From Prochlorococcus sp. AG-363-N16 (GTDB taxonomy: Bacteria; Cyanobacteriota; Cyanobacteriia; PCC-6307; Cyanobiaceae): DNA of 64,000 nucleotides. The position numbers and the translations under genes were made by a program. The stretch is from contig QCFW01000001.1 in the NCBI GenBank assembly GCA_003280135.1, forward strand, positions 1 to 64,000, read 5' to 3'. The notes beneath the pieces were generated by a model. That model made no database searches. It saw only the letters and a list, made by a program, of their open reading frames with translations, and was not told the DNA's origin. This document shows, in pieces, positions 10,366 through 21,848 of this stretch; positions within the stretch are counted from its first letter, which is position 1, and every line of letters starts with the position of its first letter.

Positions 10366-10415
10366 ATCTTCTAAGGTAGAGAAATTGATTGAGTTCGGAG
10401 TTAATTAGTTATTTC

Positions 10416-11060
10416 ATGATTACAGTCGCTTTAGCAAAAGGAGCTTTGCTTCAAGACTCTGTTTCACGATTCTCCAAGGCGGGGTTGGACTTTTCATCAG
10501 TATTAGAACCCAGCAATCGCCAATTAATGGTTCCTTCAAGCTGTGGTCGAGCAAAAGCATTACTCGTTCGTAATGGAGATGTTCCTGTTTACGTTGCTTA
10601 TGGGCAGGCTCAATTAGGAGTGGTTGGATTGGATGTGCTTAATGAACATCAGTTACCAGTAGCAAATTTAGTTGATCTTAATTTCGGAGCATGTCATATG
10701 GCAGTTGCTGTTAAAGAAAGTAGTAGTTATAAATCAGCACGTGATTTACCACCTCACTGCAGAGTTGCTAGTAAATTTACGAACTGTGCTAAAAAATTTT
10801 TTGAAGATATAGATTTACCAGTCGAATTGGTTCATTTGTCAGGTTCAGTAGAACTTGGGCCAATTACTGGTATGGCAGAAGCTATTGTTGATTTAGTTGC
10901 GTCAGGACGCACTCTTAAAGAAAATGGTTTAATAGAAATTGATCATCTTTTTGATTCAACTGCTCGACTCATTGGAAACCCTCTTTCCTTGAGGTTGGAC
11001 ACGGGAGAAATCGAATCTATTGTTCAGTCAATCCAATCAGATCAGAGTACACATAATTAA
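10416..11060 (+). CDS. hisG: ATP phosphoribosyltransferase (short form)
   Basis: [16 protein letters not shown]...; ATG at 10416 within ORF 10389-11060. Confidence 0.92.
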   Translation: MITVALAKGALLQDSVSRFSKAGLDFSSVLEPSNRQLMVPSSCGRAKALLVRNGDVPVYVAYGQAQLGVVGLDVLNEHQLPVANLVDLNFGACHMAVAVKESSSYKSARDLPPHCRVASKFTNCAKKFFEDIDLPVELVHLSGSVELGPITGMAEAIVDLVASGRTLKENGLIEIDHLFDSTARLIGNPLSLRLDTGEIESIVQSIQSDQSTHN

Positions 11061-11068
11061 TTTTAATA

Positions 11069-12865
11069 ATGATTCCAAAAGATCTTCAAAGAATTAAACG
11101 ACTTGGTAAATACCTTCGTAGAGATAAAAAGCGTTTAGGTGCAATTTTATTAATTATGTTGCCTGTTGCAATCGCAGGTGCAATACAACCTCTTTTAGTA
11201 GGTCAAGCAATAAGTGTTTTAAAAGGAGAACCTGCTTTTTCAGTACTTGAAGGACTTTCAATGAAAGTCTCAATTAGGTTTTTAGTGGGAATTTTATTGT
11301 TTTCGGTTCTTTTACGTTTGGGATTACAAGGATATCAGTCTTACAACATTCAGAAAGTTGGTCAAAGCTTAACAGCAAGGATAAGAAATGATTTATTTTC
11401 TCATTCAATGGCTTTGTCGTTGAAATATCATGATTCTATGCCTGTGGGTAAGTTATTAACAAGGTTGACTAGTGATGTTGATGCATTGTCTGAAGTTTTT
11501 GGTAGTGGAGCTGTTGGTATCTTGGCTGACTTAGTAAGTCTTTTTGTTATTGCATTCACAATGATAATGATTGATCTGAGGCTAGGTGTTTTACTTTTAG
11601 CAACTCAAATACCAGTAACTTTTTTGATTATTTGGCTCCAAAAAAAATATAGAATAGCTAATTATCGAGTTAGAGAAGAACTTTCTCAACTTAATGCAGA
11701 TTTTCAGGAAAATTTACAAGGTATTGAAGTTGTTCAAATGTTTCGCAGAGAATTTATAAATGGTAGAAATTTTAATAAGACTGGAATGGCTTATAGAAAA
11801 GCTGTTAATGGAACAATTTTTTATGACAGCAGCATATCAGCTTTTGTTGAGTGGGTATCTTTAACTGTAGTTGCCCTAGTAATTGCATTGGGAGGTTGGC
11901 TTGTAACTTCTGGTTCTATGGGGTTAGGAACTTTGACATCATTTATTCTTTACTCTCAAAGACTTTTTGAACCATTAAGGCAACTTGCAGAAAGATTTAC
12001 TCAAATACAAGGAGGCTTGACTGCTGTTGAAAGAATAGGTGAATTACTAGAAGAAAAAATAGAAATTTCTGATGAAAATGTAGATTTAAGTTATCAGATC
12101 TCTAAGGATAATAAAACAAATTCAAGCCTTGGAGAGGTAGTTTTTGAGAATGTAAGTTTTTCATATAGAAGTGATGAACCAATTATACAAAATCTTAGTT
12201 TTAGAATTTCTCCAGGTGAACATGTTGCATTTGTTGGTCCAACAGGTTCTGGTAAGACAACAGTTATTAGACTTCTATGCAGACTCTACTCTCCACAAAG
12301 TGGAAGAATCTTAATTGATGGAATAGATATTAGAAATATTCCTTTATCTAATCTTCGAAGGCAGCTAGGAGTTGTTCTTCAAGATACCTTTTTGTTTAGT
12401 GGTAATGTTTCAGATAATCTAAAGTTAGATTCAAATATTGATGATGAAAGTTTGAAATCTATTTGCAAAGAACTTGGACTGAATCCATTGTTGAAGAGAT
12501 TACCTCAAGGTTTAGATAGTGTGCTTAGAGAACGTGGAGGGAATATTTCTTCTGGAGAGCGACAACTTTTATCTGTAGCTCGTGTAGCTATTAGAGATCC
12601 AAAAGTTTTAATTATGGACGAAGCTACTGCTTTTATGGATCCTTCTACAGAAGCTACTCTCCAAAAAGATTTAGCAAGATTATTGGAAAGAAGAACTGCA
12701 TTAGTAATAGCTCATCGACTTGCAACTGTTGAATCTTCTGATCGAATTTTTGTAATGAGAAAAGGAAGGATTGTTGAAGAAGGGTCACATTCTCAACTTA
12801 GAATACAGGGAGGGCTTTATTCACAACTGGCCGAACTCCAAGAGAAGGGCTTAGCAAAATTATAA
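11069..12865 (+). CDS. ABC transporter, fused permease/ATPase (MsbA/MDR type)
   Basis: Walker A GPTGSGKTT, signature SSGERQLLSVAR, Walker B VLIMDEATA. Confidence 0.95.
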   Translation: MIPKDLQRIKRLGKYLRRDKKRLGAILLIMLPVAIAGAIQPLLVGQAISVLKGEPAFSVLEGLSMKVSIRFLVGILLFSVLLRLGLQGYQSYNIQKVGQSLTARIRNDLFSHSMALSLKYHDSMPVGKLLTRLTSDVDALSEVFGSGAVGILADLVSLFVIAFTMIMIDLRLGVLLLATQIPVTFLIIWLQKKYRIANYRVREELSQLNADFQENLQGIEVVQMFRREFINGRNFNKTGMAYRKAVNGTIFYDSSISAFVEWVSLTVVALVIALGGWLVTSGSMGLGTLTSFILYSQRLFEPLRQLAERFTQIQGGLTAVERIGELLEEKIEISDENVDLSYQISKDNKTNSSLGEVVFENVSFSYRSDEPIIQNLSFRISPGEHVAFVGPTGSGKTTVIRLLCRLYSPQSGRILIDGIDIRNIPLSNLRRQLGVVLQDTFLFSGNVSDNLKLDSNIDDESLKSICKELGLNPLLKRLPQGLDSVLRERGGNISSGERQLLSVARVAIRDPKVLIMDEATAFMDPSTEATLQKDLARLLERRTALVIAHRLATVESSDRIFVMRKGRIVEEGSHSQLRIQGGLYSQLAELQEKGLAKL

Positions 12866-12871
12866 TCTTTA

Positions 12872-13417
12872 ATGACTAATAAAAACTCTCTGAAAAGATT
12901 AATGAGTTTTAGTAATTCAGATACTACTTCTTTGGATGCTGAAAATTTAGATTCTATTTATGGGAAAGGAGCATATAAATATAAATCTTTGAATGACAAG
13001 AATACTTTTGTATTTAGTCAATCTAAGCCATTTGATTTAATTGAACTCGAACAATTACTCCAATCCGTTGGATGGAGTAGAAGACCTATAAGAAGGGTCA
13101 AAAAAGCATTAGACAATAGTCTTTTAAAAGTAGGAGTATGGCGCCATGACCCTAAGTTTCCTCGTTTAGTAGGCTTTGCAAGATGTACAGGTGATGGCTT
13201 TTTGGAAGTAACAATCTGGGACGTTGCTATTCATCCTGTTTATCAAGGTTTTGGATTGGGAAAGCAATTGATGACTTATGTATTAAGTCAATTAAAAAAA
13301 ATGAAAATTAGCAAAGCTACATTATTTGCTGATGCAGGTGTTTTAGAGTTTTATAAGTCACAAGGATGGGTACTTGAACCAAAAGGAAAGAAGTGTGCTT
13401 TTTGGTATGCAAATTAA
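12872..13417 (+). CDS. GNAT family N-acetyltransferase
   Basis: IWDVAIHPVYQGFGLGKQLMTYVLSQLKK. Confidence 0.88.
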   Translation: MTNKNSLKRLMSFSNSDTTSLDAENLDSIYGKGAYKYKSLNDKNTFVFSQSKPFDLIELEQLLQSVGWSRRPIRRVKKALDNSLLKVGVWRHDPKFPRLVGFARCTGDGFLEVTIWDVAIHPVYQGFGLGKQLMTYVLSQLKKMKISKATLFADAGVLEFYKSQGWVLEPKGKKCAFWYAN

Positions 13418-13460
13418 CAATTATTTGCCTTACTTTAATGGTTCTTAATAATACTTGAAT

Positions 13461-14165
13461 CTATAAATAGTATTCATCTGAAAGAGACTTGCTACTTGCT
13501 CCTTTCTTCCAGCGTGATCTAAGTTGTGCATTCAAAATAGCATTTTTAATTACACCTTTTTTGTCCCATTTTCTTGTCCCTGTAATCAATGTAAACCCTA
13601 AACACTTTAACTTATTTGGTTTGGATAACCTAAAGACAAAGTCAAGGTCTTCCATTAAATGTAAATCTTTATAGCCACCTATCGAATAATATAAATCTCG
13701 ACTGATTATTAAGCCTTGATCTCCATAAGGCTTCTTGAATACATGACTTCTTAGGTATACAGCTATTTCTAATAATCTGAACATTAAACTTTTTTTCGCA
13801 ACTCTAAAATTAAAGAACCATGCATATTTTTTGAATTCTTTTGACTGAATAGCTTTTAGTAGATAATTTAATGATTTTTTGCTTATCCTTGAGTCAGCAT
13901 GAAGGAAAAGAAAATAATCACATTTAGATTTTTTTGCACCATAATTAAGTTGATAACCTCTATTTGCTCTTTCGCTTAAAAATACATTAGCTCCAAATAG
14001 TTCTCCAATTAGTTTTGTCTTGTCTTGACTACCTCCATCTATAATAATTAACTCAATAAACTCATCAAATAATGAGAGGTCACCTAATAATAAAGGCAGG
14101 TTTTCTGCTTCATTTAGAGTGGGTACAATAACACTTATTTTTGGGTTTCTTATATCTCGTACCAT
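13461..14165 (-). CDS. Family 2 glycosyltransferase (TIGR04283-like)
   Basis: ISVIVPTLNEAENLPLLLGDL...LIIIDGGSQDKT. Confidence 0.9.
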   Translation of the reverse strand: MVRDIRNPKISVIVPTLNEAENLPLLLGDLSLFDEFIELIIIDGGSQDKTKLIGELFGANVFLSERANRGYQLNYGAKKSKCDYFLFLHADSRISKKSLNYLLKAIQSKEFKKYAWFFNFRVAKKSLMFRLLEIAVYLRSHVFKKPYGDQGLIISRDLYYSIGGYKDLHLMEDLDFVFRLSKPNKLKCLGFTLITGTRKWDKKGVIKNAILNAQLRSRWKKGASSKSLSDEYYL

Positions 14166-14803
14166 GGTGAAAGATCCTTGATATTATCTAAATCATTTTT
14201 ATATTGAAGAAGTTCATATTTAATACCTTGTACCTTAGCTTTTGAGAGGGTTTCTTCTAGCACAGAACTTGAACCCCACTTGATTCCATTAAAGAATAAT
14301 GTTGTAACAGGTTTTACCAGGCTACCTGATAAACCCATTAGCCAATACCCTCCATCGTATGCAGGACCAATAACAAGTTCTTTTTGATTTAATGCGACAA
14401 TTGCATTTATTATATCTATCTCACAAAGGGAAGGAACGTCAGTACCTATTACTATCGTCGATCTAGCTTTTTTTTGAAGAATAAATCTTTTGTTTGTCTG
14501 AGCTTTAATGAGTTCTTTCCTTAGTTTTAGTCCTAATACCCCAGCACTTTGGATTGATATTGTTTTAACTCCTATACTTTTCGCCCATTTATAAGCAAGG
14601 CTGGGTCCAATTCCCTCCATTGCAATTTTAAACTCACTAATCAGAGCAGTCTCTTTTAATTTTTTTGCAACTGAAACTGTATGCATGGTCAAAGATTTTT
14701 GGATATAAGAAGCTCTAACTGGACCAACGTTTTTAGACAAGCGCTTTTTACAACGATATGGAGCAGGCCATCTTGCCATCAGAATAAGGATTGGCTTTTG
14801 CAT
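14150..14803 (-). CDS. DUF2064/TIGR04282 glycosyltransferase-like protein
   Basis: ILMARWPAPYRCKKRLSKNVG...IVIGTDVPSL...GPAYDGGYWLMGL; overlaps next gene by 16 nt. Confidence 0.85.
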   Translation of the reverse strand: MQKPILILMARWPAPYRCKKRLSKNVGPVRASYIQKSLTMHTVSVAKKLKETALISEFKIAMEGIGPSLAYKWAKSIGVKTISIQSAGVLGLKLRKELIKAQTNKRFILQKKARSTIVIGTDVPSLCEIDIINAIVALNQKELVIGPAYDGGYWLMGLSGSLVKPVTTLFFNGIKWGSSSVLEETLSKAKVQGIKYELLQYKNDLDNIKDLSPWYEI

Positions 14804-15090
14804 GTTTCTTTAAGAATCCGTAATGAAAGCAAAGTTGACTGACAAAAAACTAAATTCCTTTTTTTATCTTTATTTATAAGTGATTTAGGTAACTGTTCGT
14901 TGCAGCTTTTTTTTTATTTAAAGGACTTTTTTCTGCCAGAATCACTAGAAGTCTTGACTAAGTGCCTTCCCCTAACTGACTTTTACCTAGCGTATAGGAA
15001 TATTTATTTAAAACTTCATCCTCTGATGAATGAATGCTTTATATCCAAGAAATGCTTAGATTCATTTTCTAACAGGAAACTGCTTTTCCA

Positions 15091-16479
15091 ATGCCAAACG
15101 AGCTTTGGTTCAAAGTTCAGCAATCGCTGCAAAAAAATTTAAGCAAGCCATCTTACGAAACCTGGATTCGCCCTGCTGAATTCTTAAGTTTTGAAGATGG
15201 TGAGCTTACTCTCGTGGCTCCTAATAGTTTTTCTTGTGCTTGGTTGAAAAATAATTATGTTCGAACAATAGAAGAAGCTGCAGAAGGGGTTTTTGGTAAG
15301 CCTGTAAAAGTAAAAGTTGATGTGAAAGATAATCCTGGCTCTAATGCAAATTTTGAACATGCAAGGGTAAGACTTTCAGATATTAAAAAAACTCCTGCAG
15401 ATTCTGGTAGAGCAGTTAATGAATCCTTTGGAGGGGCTAAAAAGTTCTCACCTAGCCTTAATCTTCGATACGTTTTCAATAGATTTGTTGTAGGCCCTAA
15501 TAGCCGCATGGCTCATGCCGCAGCGATGGCAGTTGCAGAGGCTCCAGGAAGGGAGTTCAACCCTTTATTTATTTGTGGACAAGTTGGTCTTGGTAAAACG
15601 CATTTAATGCAGGCCATAGGACATTATCGATTAGAGATGGATCCTGAAGCAAAGGTCTCTTATGTTTCAACGGAGACTTTTACTAATGATTTAATCCTTG
15701 CAATTCAGCAAAATAATAGAAAAGCTTTTAGGGATAGATATAGAGCTGCAGATTTGATAATGGTTGATGATATTCAATTTATTGAAGGAAAAGAATATAC
15801 TCAAGAAGAATTTTTTCATACATTTAATGCTCTTCATGAAGCGGGGAGTCAAATTGTTCTTGCTAGTGATAGGCCTCCAAGTCAGATTCCTCGCTTGCAA
15901 GAGCGTTTGATGTCAAGATTCTCGATGGGATTAATAGCTGATATACAACCCCCAGACTTAGAAACAAGAATGGCAATTCTTCAGAAAAAGGCTGAGCAAG
16001 AGAAAGTTAGATTGCCACGAGAGCTTATCCATTTCATAGCAGGCCGCTTTACTGCAAATATTCGTGAACTAGAAGGTGCACTTACTAGAGCAGTTGCTTT
16101 TGCTTCTATTACGGGCTTGCCAATGACCGTTGAGTCGATTGCACCTATGTTAGACCCTAATGGTCAAGGTGTTGAAGTCACTCCTCAGCAAGTTATAGAA
16201 AAAGTTGCTGAGGTTTTTGAGGTTAATACTGAAGAAATGAATAGCTCTAGTAGACGTCGACCTGTAAGTCAAGCAAGACAGGTAGGTATGTATTTAATGC
16301 GTCAAGGAACTGACCTTAGTTTGCCTAGGATAGGAGAGGCTTTTGGGGGAAAAGATCATACAACTGTTATGTATGCTATTGAGCAAGTGGAAAAGAAATT
16401 ATCGACTGATCCTCAGTTAGCTAGTCAAGTACAGAAAGTTAGAGATTTATTGCAGATTGATTCACGTAATAGAAATTAA
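15091..16479 (+). CDS. dnaA: Chromosomal replication initiator DnaA
   Basis: [29 protein letters not shown]-terminal [11 protein letters not shown] signature. Confidence 0.99.
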   Translation: MPNELWFKVQQSLQKNLSKPSYETWIRPAEFLSFEDGELTLVAPNSFSCAWLKNNYVRTIEEAAEGVFGKPVKVKVDVKDNPGSNANFEHARVRLSDIKKTPADSGRAVNESFGGAKKFSPSLNLRYVFNRFVVGPNSRMAHAAAMAVAEAPGREFNPLFICGQVGLGKTHLMQAIGHYRLEMDPEAKVSYVSTETFTNDLILAIQQNNRKAFRDRYRAADLIMVDDIQFIEGKEYTQEEFFHTFNALHEAGSQIVLASDRPPSQIPRLQERLMSRFSMGLIADIQPPDLETRMAILQKKAEQEKVRLPRELIHFIAGRFTANIRELEGALTRAVAFASITGLPMTVESIAPMLDPNGQGVEVTPQQVIEKVAEVFEVNTEEMNSSSRRRPVSQARQVGMYLMRQGTDLSLPRIGEAFGGKDHTTVMYAIEQVEKKLSTDPQLASQVQKVRDLLQIDSRNRN

Positions 16480-16506
16480 GGCCTCCTATAACTATTGCTT
16501 TAATGA

Positions 16507-17745
16507 TTATTTTTTGAAAGGAGCTGGATTTTGATCCAAGCGATTCTTTAGTGGAATTGGTGGACCTTGTGTTTCACCATCAATTTGAGCTGTTTCCTCC
16601 AATGCTCCTCTAAACTCTCTTGCAGAAAGTAATGGCATATCTCTTGGTACAGAAATTCTATCTTTCAGATACCTTAAACCACTAGCAGTGCCTTTATTAG
16701 GTACGCAAGTTTTACTGGTTATCATTTTTGTAAGAGCAGCTCGTAGCGACTGCTCAAAAAGAGATTCGTCTAATGGATTTACATTCATAATGCGTTGTCT
16801 ATGCTTGAGAACACGAGATAAAGCAATCAATCGTGAAGAGTTTTGATCTTCCTCTGTAAATGAAGTCTCTTGCAAGCCAAGACCTTTACCTATATCTATT
16901 TGTTGCGAATAATCTTTTTGATTAGGATTTTTGTTCGACCAACAACCACCCATCTGTGGAGGGAGGTCATGCGAATGTGTGTGAAAATCACCTTGTGTGG
17001 CTCGATATATTTCGAGGGTTTCTAAGGAATTAAACCACTTATTAATGTTTGGGAATTCTTCCCGGAGATTAAACCCTTTATAGTAGGCAAGTGAGGCATT
17101 CATCCTTTCCAGATAAGGAATAAAAATAATATCAACACTTGCGAGATGATCCTCTTTTATATTCGTTATAGAGGGGTCAATCCAATTGTTTTTTGATTTC
17201 GAAAGGTGATTATCTAGTTCTTGTGCTGCAGATTGAAATTGAGATTTTCTTTTCTGCTCTTGAATTTGGTTAAAGGAAGGGTTACAGAGCCATATGCACC
17301 AACATCTGAAGATTTTTCTTTCAAGTCTCCTTAAGCTAAGAATGTGAGGGTCTTCTAATGGGAGCCCTAAAGATCCAAAGTTAGATTCCAGCTCTAAAAG
17401 AATTTGATCACTTTCTGTGATTATTCTTTTATCCAATTCAAGTGCAGGTAGCATCCCTGAAGGCACTTTTTTGAGATACCAATTCTCTTTATTGCCATAG
17501 CAGTGCATGGTTACTTTCTTGACTTGATATGGGATCTTTTTGGACTCCAACCAAAGCCAAACTTTTTGGCAGTAAGGGCACCATGCATGATTATCTCTAA
17601 ACAAAGTAATTCTTAATTCTTCTGGACTCTTGTTGAACAAACGAATGAGAGAATAGGGGTTGTTTGGTCCATTAACAATGTCAGGTTCTTTATATACAAA
17701 TGTTGAAAGTTCTTCCCAAGTAAGGGCTTTTATCGTTTCTTTCAT
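16507..17745 (-). CDS. Glutathione S-transferase domain protein with long C-terminal region
   Basis: ITLFRDNHAWCPYCQKVWLWLESKKIPYQVKKV; divergent from gor. Confidence 0.88.
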   Translation of the reverse strand: MKETIKALTWEELSTFVYKEPDIVNGPNNPYSLIRLFNKSPEELRITLFRDNHAWCPYCQKVWLWLESKKIPYQVKKVTMHCYGNKENWYLKKVPSGMLPALELDKRIITESDQILLELESNFGSLGLPLEDPHILSLRRLERKIFRCWCIWLCNPSFNQIQEQKRKSQFQSAAQELDNHLSKSKNNWIDPSITNIKEDHLASVDIIFIPYLERMNASLAYYKGFNLREEFPNINKWFNSLETLEIYRATQGDFHTHSHDLPPQMGGCWSNKNPNQKDYSQQIDIGKGLGLQETSFTEEDQNSSRLIALSRVLKHRQRIMNVNPLDESLFEQSLRAALTKMITSKTCVPNKGTASGLRYLKDRISVPRDMPLLSAREFRGALEETAQIDGETQGPPIPLKNRLDQNPAPFKK

Positions 17746-17786
17746 TGATGAGTAGGAGAATTGAAATGATAGGTTGGTAATTTATC

Positions 17787-19148
17787 GTGAAAAATACTTT
17801 CGATTTAATTGTATTAGGTGCCGGTTCTGGAGGATTGGCAGCTGCAAAGAGGGCTGCAAAGTACGGCGCTAGAGTAGCAATTGTAGAAGGGGATTTAGTT
17901 GGTGGTACATGTGTAATTAGAGGTTGTGTGCCTAAAAAGCTTTTAGTATATGGATCTAAATATAATGAGTATTTAAGTAATGCAGAGAGTTTTGGGGTCC
18001 AGGTCTCTAATGTCAATTTTGACTTGGAAACCTTGTGGCGGAATGTTCGTAAAGAAGTTGAACGCTTGCATGAAATTCATATTGGATTGCTAGAAAAAGC
18101 AGGAATAACACTTTTTAATGGGTGGGCTTCTTTCTCTAGTCCTAATTCAGTTTGTATAAAAAAGACACAAGATCAGACGAATTTTCTCGAGATTAGTGCA
18201 AGAGATATATTGATAGCGGTAGGTGGTATTCCTGTAAGACCAAACATAATAGGCTCTTCCTTAGGGTTAGTTAGTGATCAGGTTTTTGAGAAGACAAAAT
18301 TTCCAAAGAAAATTGTAATCGTTGGAGCAGGCTTTATAGCCTGTGAGTTTGCTTGTATTTTTAATAACTTAGGTGTTGATGTAATACAGTTAGTCAGGGG
18401 TAGTAGATTATTAAAAGGATTTGATGAGGAACTTGCATTAGCTTTGCAAAGTCAAATGAATAGCAATGGAATTGAAATAAGGTTTAAAACAAGTGTTAAC
18501 TCAATTAAGGGTGAAATAGGAAATTTAAAAGTCATTCTTGAAGATAAAAATACTATTAATTGCTGTGAAACTCTTTTTGCAACTGGGCGAAGACCATTTA
18601 CGGAAAACTTAAATCTAAAAGTTGCTGGTGTAGAGACAGATGGAGCAACAATTAAGGTTGATAATTTAAATTTAACTAGTTCTCCAAATATTTATGCGAT
18701 TGGGGATGTAACAAACAATGTTAATTTAACACCAGTTGCTATAGAAGAAGGAAGGGTTCTTATAGATAGGCTTTATGGAAAACAAAGCAGAAAAATTAAT
18801 TATGATTTGATTCCTAAAGCAGTTTTCTCTCAACCTGAAATAGCCTCAATTGGATTGAGTGAAGCAGATGCTGTATCAAAATATGGGGAAAATAATATTA
18901 AGACTTATAGATCAACTTTTAGGCCAATGTCTCAATCTCTTGCTAAAAATAATAAACAATGTTTTCTGAAATTAATTGTTGAAAAATCAACTGATAAGAT
19001 TATTGGATGTCATATGGCTGGAGAAAACTCTGCAGAAGTTATTCAGATGGCATCCATTGCACTTTCGATGGGTGCGAAAAAGATAGATTTTGATAGAACA
19101 ATGGCTTTGCACCCTACTATTGCCGAGGAATTTGTTACAATGACTTAA
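17787..19148 (+). CDS. gor: Glutathione reductase
   Basis: FDLIVLGAGSGGLAAAKRAA, GGTCVIRGCVPKKLLVYGS, C-terminal LHPTIAEEFVTM. Confidence 0.95.
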   Translation: MKNTFDLIVLGAGSGGLAAAKRAAKYGARVAIVEGDLVGGTCVIRGCVPKKLLVYGSKYNEYLSNAESFGVQVSNVNFDLETLWRNVRKEVERLHEIHIGLLEKAGITLFNGWASFSSPNSVCIKKTQDQTNFLEISARDILIAVGGIPVRPNIIGSSLGLVSDQVFEKTKFPKKIVIVGAGFIACEFACIFNNLGVDVIQLVRGSRLLKGFDEELALALQSQMNSNGIEIRFKTSVNSIKGEIGNLKVILEDKNTINCCETLFATGRRPFTENLNLKVAGVETDGATIKVDNLNLTSSPNIYAIGDVTNNVNLTPVAIEEGRVLIDRLYGKQSRKINYDLIPKAVFSQPEIASIGLSEADAVSKYGENNIKTYRSTFRPMSQSLAKNNKQCFLKLIVEKSTDKIIGCHMAGENSAEVIQMASIALSMGAKKIDFDRTMALHPTIAEEFVTMT

Positions 19149-19150
19149 AC

Positions 19151-20242
19151 TTATTTAACGAATCTCCAATATTTAATAGTTTTAAATGAAATAATTATTA
19201 GAGATATTGGCAGAAAAATACATATAATAAAAACTCTAAGTTCTTCTTGATATGTAGATTGTGTTAAAGGTAAGATTTGATCTGTTAAGTAAAAAATATA
19301 AATAAATAAAAGCCAGGCCCCCTCTTTACGAGTTATTCTTCCTTTTGTCCAGAAGATTGGCAAGCAGGCAAGGGTAGCAAGAAACATAATTGGGAAATCT
19401 TTTTGAATTAACACTTGTTCGACATTAAGCCCTGCACTTCCTGAAAGGAGTCCACAACTTCCAAGTACTAATAGTTGATTTAATAAGCTACTTCCAATGA
19501 CATTACCAATAGCAAGATCTGTTCTTCCTCGAAATGCTGCAACTAATGATGTTATCAATTCAGGCATTGATGTGCCTGCAGAAACAATCGTTAAACCTAT
19601 GATTTCTTCTTTAACGTTATATGAGATAGCTAGAGATTTTGCGCCATTTATTAAAACTTCAGAGCCTAAGCCTAGTAATAGCACTCCAAAAAGAATTCCA
19701 AAAAAGGCTTTTAACAATCCATTGGATGCTATTTCTAGGCTTATTTCTGGTTCTGCTTCTTTGATACCCTTTGGCTCTTCCCGTGCAGTTCGTATTTCCC
19801 AAATTGTGTTAATCACCAGAGCAAATAAAAGGGCCATTCCAGATTGCCAAGTAATGGTTCCTGAAGATGCCATTCCCCAGACAGCAGCGGATACAGCTAG
19901 AAGAAGTGGGACATCTCGTCTTACTAGTCGACTCTCAACTTTTAAAGGCATCACAAGAGCACTACAACCTAGGACAACTAAAACATTAAAAATGTTGCTT
20001 CCTACAACATTACTTACTGCGATAGCATCAGAGTTCTTAAAGAAGGAGCCAACACTTACAAAAAGTTCAGGAGCACTTGTACCAAGTGAAACTATTGTTA
20101 GACCAATAACTAATTGAGGAATTCCAAAAATTATTGCCAGCGTTACTGAGCCTTGAACGAATAATTCCCCTCCTCCAAAAAGTAATACTATTCCTATAAT
20201 TATTTCCAAAATATTAGGAATTAATGGTGACATAAGATCCAA
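19151..20242 (-). CDS. Calcium/sodium antiporter (CaCA/YrbG family)
   Basis: Two internal repeats GLTIVSLGTSAPELFVS / GLTIVSAGTSMPELITS; multi-TM. Confidence 0.93.
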   Translation of the reverse strand: MDLMSPLIPNILEIIIGIVLLFGGGELFVQGSVTLAIIFGIPQLVIGLTIVSLGTSAPELFVSVGSFFKNSDAIAVSNVVGSNIFNVLVVLGCSALVMPLKVESRLVRRDVPLLLAVSAAVWGMASSGTITWQSGMALLFALVINTIWEIRTAREEPKGIKEAEPEISLEIASNGLLKAFFGILFGVLLLGLGSEVLINGAKSLAISYNVKEEIIGLTIVSAGTSMPELITSLVAAFRGRTDLAIGNVIGSSLLNQLLVLGSCGLLSGSAGLNVEQVLIQKDFPIMFLATLACLPIFWTKGRITRKEGAWLLFIYIFYLTDQILPLTQSTYQEELRVFIICIFLPISLIIISFKTIKYWRFVK

Positions 20243-20364
20243 GCTTTAACGATTTTTAGTTGTGGTGATACAGATTTTCAATCCAATGTGAATAAGCTGT
20301 TAACTTTAACAGTTGAGTAAGTTATTTTTATAGTACTTCTATTTAATCTAAATCTCTTACGATT

Positions 20365-21447
20365 TTGGATTCATTGGCTTTTAAAAAGAAACGTCTAATA
20401 ATTCGCCAACCCGACGATTGGCATTTACATCTTAGGGATGGAGATATCTTGAAATCAGTTATATCCCCTACAGCAAGGGTTTTTCATAGAGCTGTAGTAA
20501 TGCCAAATCTTGTTCCACCTATTTCAACTATTCAACAAGCTTTGGCTTATAGGGAAAGAATTTTGGAGGCTGTTCCTGAAGGTATCTCCTTTAGCCCTTT
20601 GATGACAGCATATTTATCTGATAAAACATCCCCAAAAATTTTGGAAGAAGGTTTTACAAAAGGAGTATTTTTTGCTGCAAAACTGTATCCACAAAATGCC
20701 ACTACTAATTCCAGCTTAGGTGTTAGTGATATTACTAAAATCAACTCTGTTCTTGAGACAATGGAAATAATTGGACTGCCACTGCTGATTCATGGTGAGG
20801 TCACTAATAGTGATGTAGATGTTTTTGATAGAGAAGCAGTCTTTATTGAACAGCACCTTGAGCCTTTATTAAACAAATTTCCCAAACTTAAAGTTGTGTT
20901 GGAGCACATTACCACTGAGACAGCAGTCCAGTACGTAGAGTCTAAATATCCGGCATTGGCAGCAACTATTACCCCACATCACTTGCACCTTAATAGAAAT
21001 GCAATGTTCATTAATGGATTCAGGAGCGACTTTTATTGTTTACCTATAGTAAAAAGAGAAAAGCATAGGGTCGCACTACGCTCGGCTGCAACAAGTGGGA
21101 AACCATGCTTTTTCTTAGGTACTGATTCTGCACCACATTTAAGAGCTGATAAGCAAAGTTCTTGTGGATGTGCAGGGATTTTTAATGCTCTTAATGCCAT
21201 AGAAAGTTATGCGCAGGTTTTTGATGAAGAAGGGGCACTTGATAAATTAGAAGCATTTTCTAGTGAATTTGGACCGAAATATTATGGACTTCCTCTTAAT
21301 GAACAAAAAATAACCCTAATAAAATCTCCTCATAAAGTCCCTTCAAAGTTCATATTGCAATCCAATCAGATTGAATCTGAATATATTGTTCCTTTTCATT
21401 CAGGTGAAACTCTTTCTTGGAGAGTCTCTGAAACAGAAAGGTTTTGA
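20365..21447 (+). CDS. pyrC: Dihydroorotase
   Basis: RQPDDWHLHLRDGD...HGEVT...ITPHHL...FLGTDSAPH. Confidence 0.95.
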   Translation: MDSLAFKKKRLIIRQPDDWHLHLRDGDILKSVISPTARVFHRAVVMPNLVPPISTIQQALAYRERILEAVPEGISFSPLMTAYLSDKTSPKILEEGFTKGVFFAAKLYPQNATTNSSLGVSDITKINSVLETMEIIGLPLLIHGEVTNSDVDVFDREAVFIEQHLEPLLNKFPKLKVVLEHITTETAVQYVESKYPALAATITPHHLHLNRNAMFINGFRSDFYCLPIVKREKHRVALRSAATSGKPCFFLGTDSAPHLRADKQSSCGCAGIFNALNAIESYAQVFDEEGALDKLEAFSSEFGPKYYGLPLNEQKITLIKSPHKVPSKFILQSNQIESEYIVPFHSGETLSWRVSETERF

Positions 21448-21535
21448 TGGGAGCGGGGGGACTTGAACCCCCACAGCCTTTTACGACCTGCGGATTTTAA
21501 GTCCGCTGCGTCTACCGATTCCGCCACGCTCCCTT
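21448..21535 (-). tRNA. tRNA-Leu(UAA), no intron
   Basis: Acceptor GGGAGCG/CGCTCCC; class II variable arm; anticodon loop CTTAAAA on minus strand. Confidence 0.93.
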
Positions 21536-21593
21536 GAAAAGATTGGCTGAATACCTTTAATCTGATATTAGGTACATAAGTGATCTTTTCATA

Positions 21594-21845
21594 GTGTCTT
21601 TCTTCGCCATAAACAGTCAAATCTCTCAAAACCCTTTACTTGTACTAGGAGTTTATGGGTTTTTAGGAGTTGTTTATCTTGTTTTAATACCATTATTTCT
21701 TTACTTTTGGATGAATACTCGTTGGAATTTCATGAGTAAAATCGAAAGATTATGTATATATGGTTTGGTTTTTCTATTTTTCCCAGGTTTAATTTTATTT
21801 GCTCCTTTTCTCAATTTGAGAATGAATGGACAGAGGGATGCTTGA
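21594..21845 (+). CDS. ndhL: NAD(P)H-quinone oxidoreductase subunit L
   Basis: Two-TM protein, [54 protein letters not shown]. Confidence 0.88.
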   Translation: MSFFAINSQISQNPLLVLGVYGFLGVVYLVLIPLFLYFWMNTRWNFMSKIERLCIYGLVFLFFPGLILFAPFLNLRMNGQRDA

Positions 21846-21848
21846 CAC

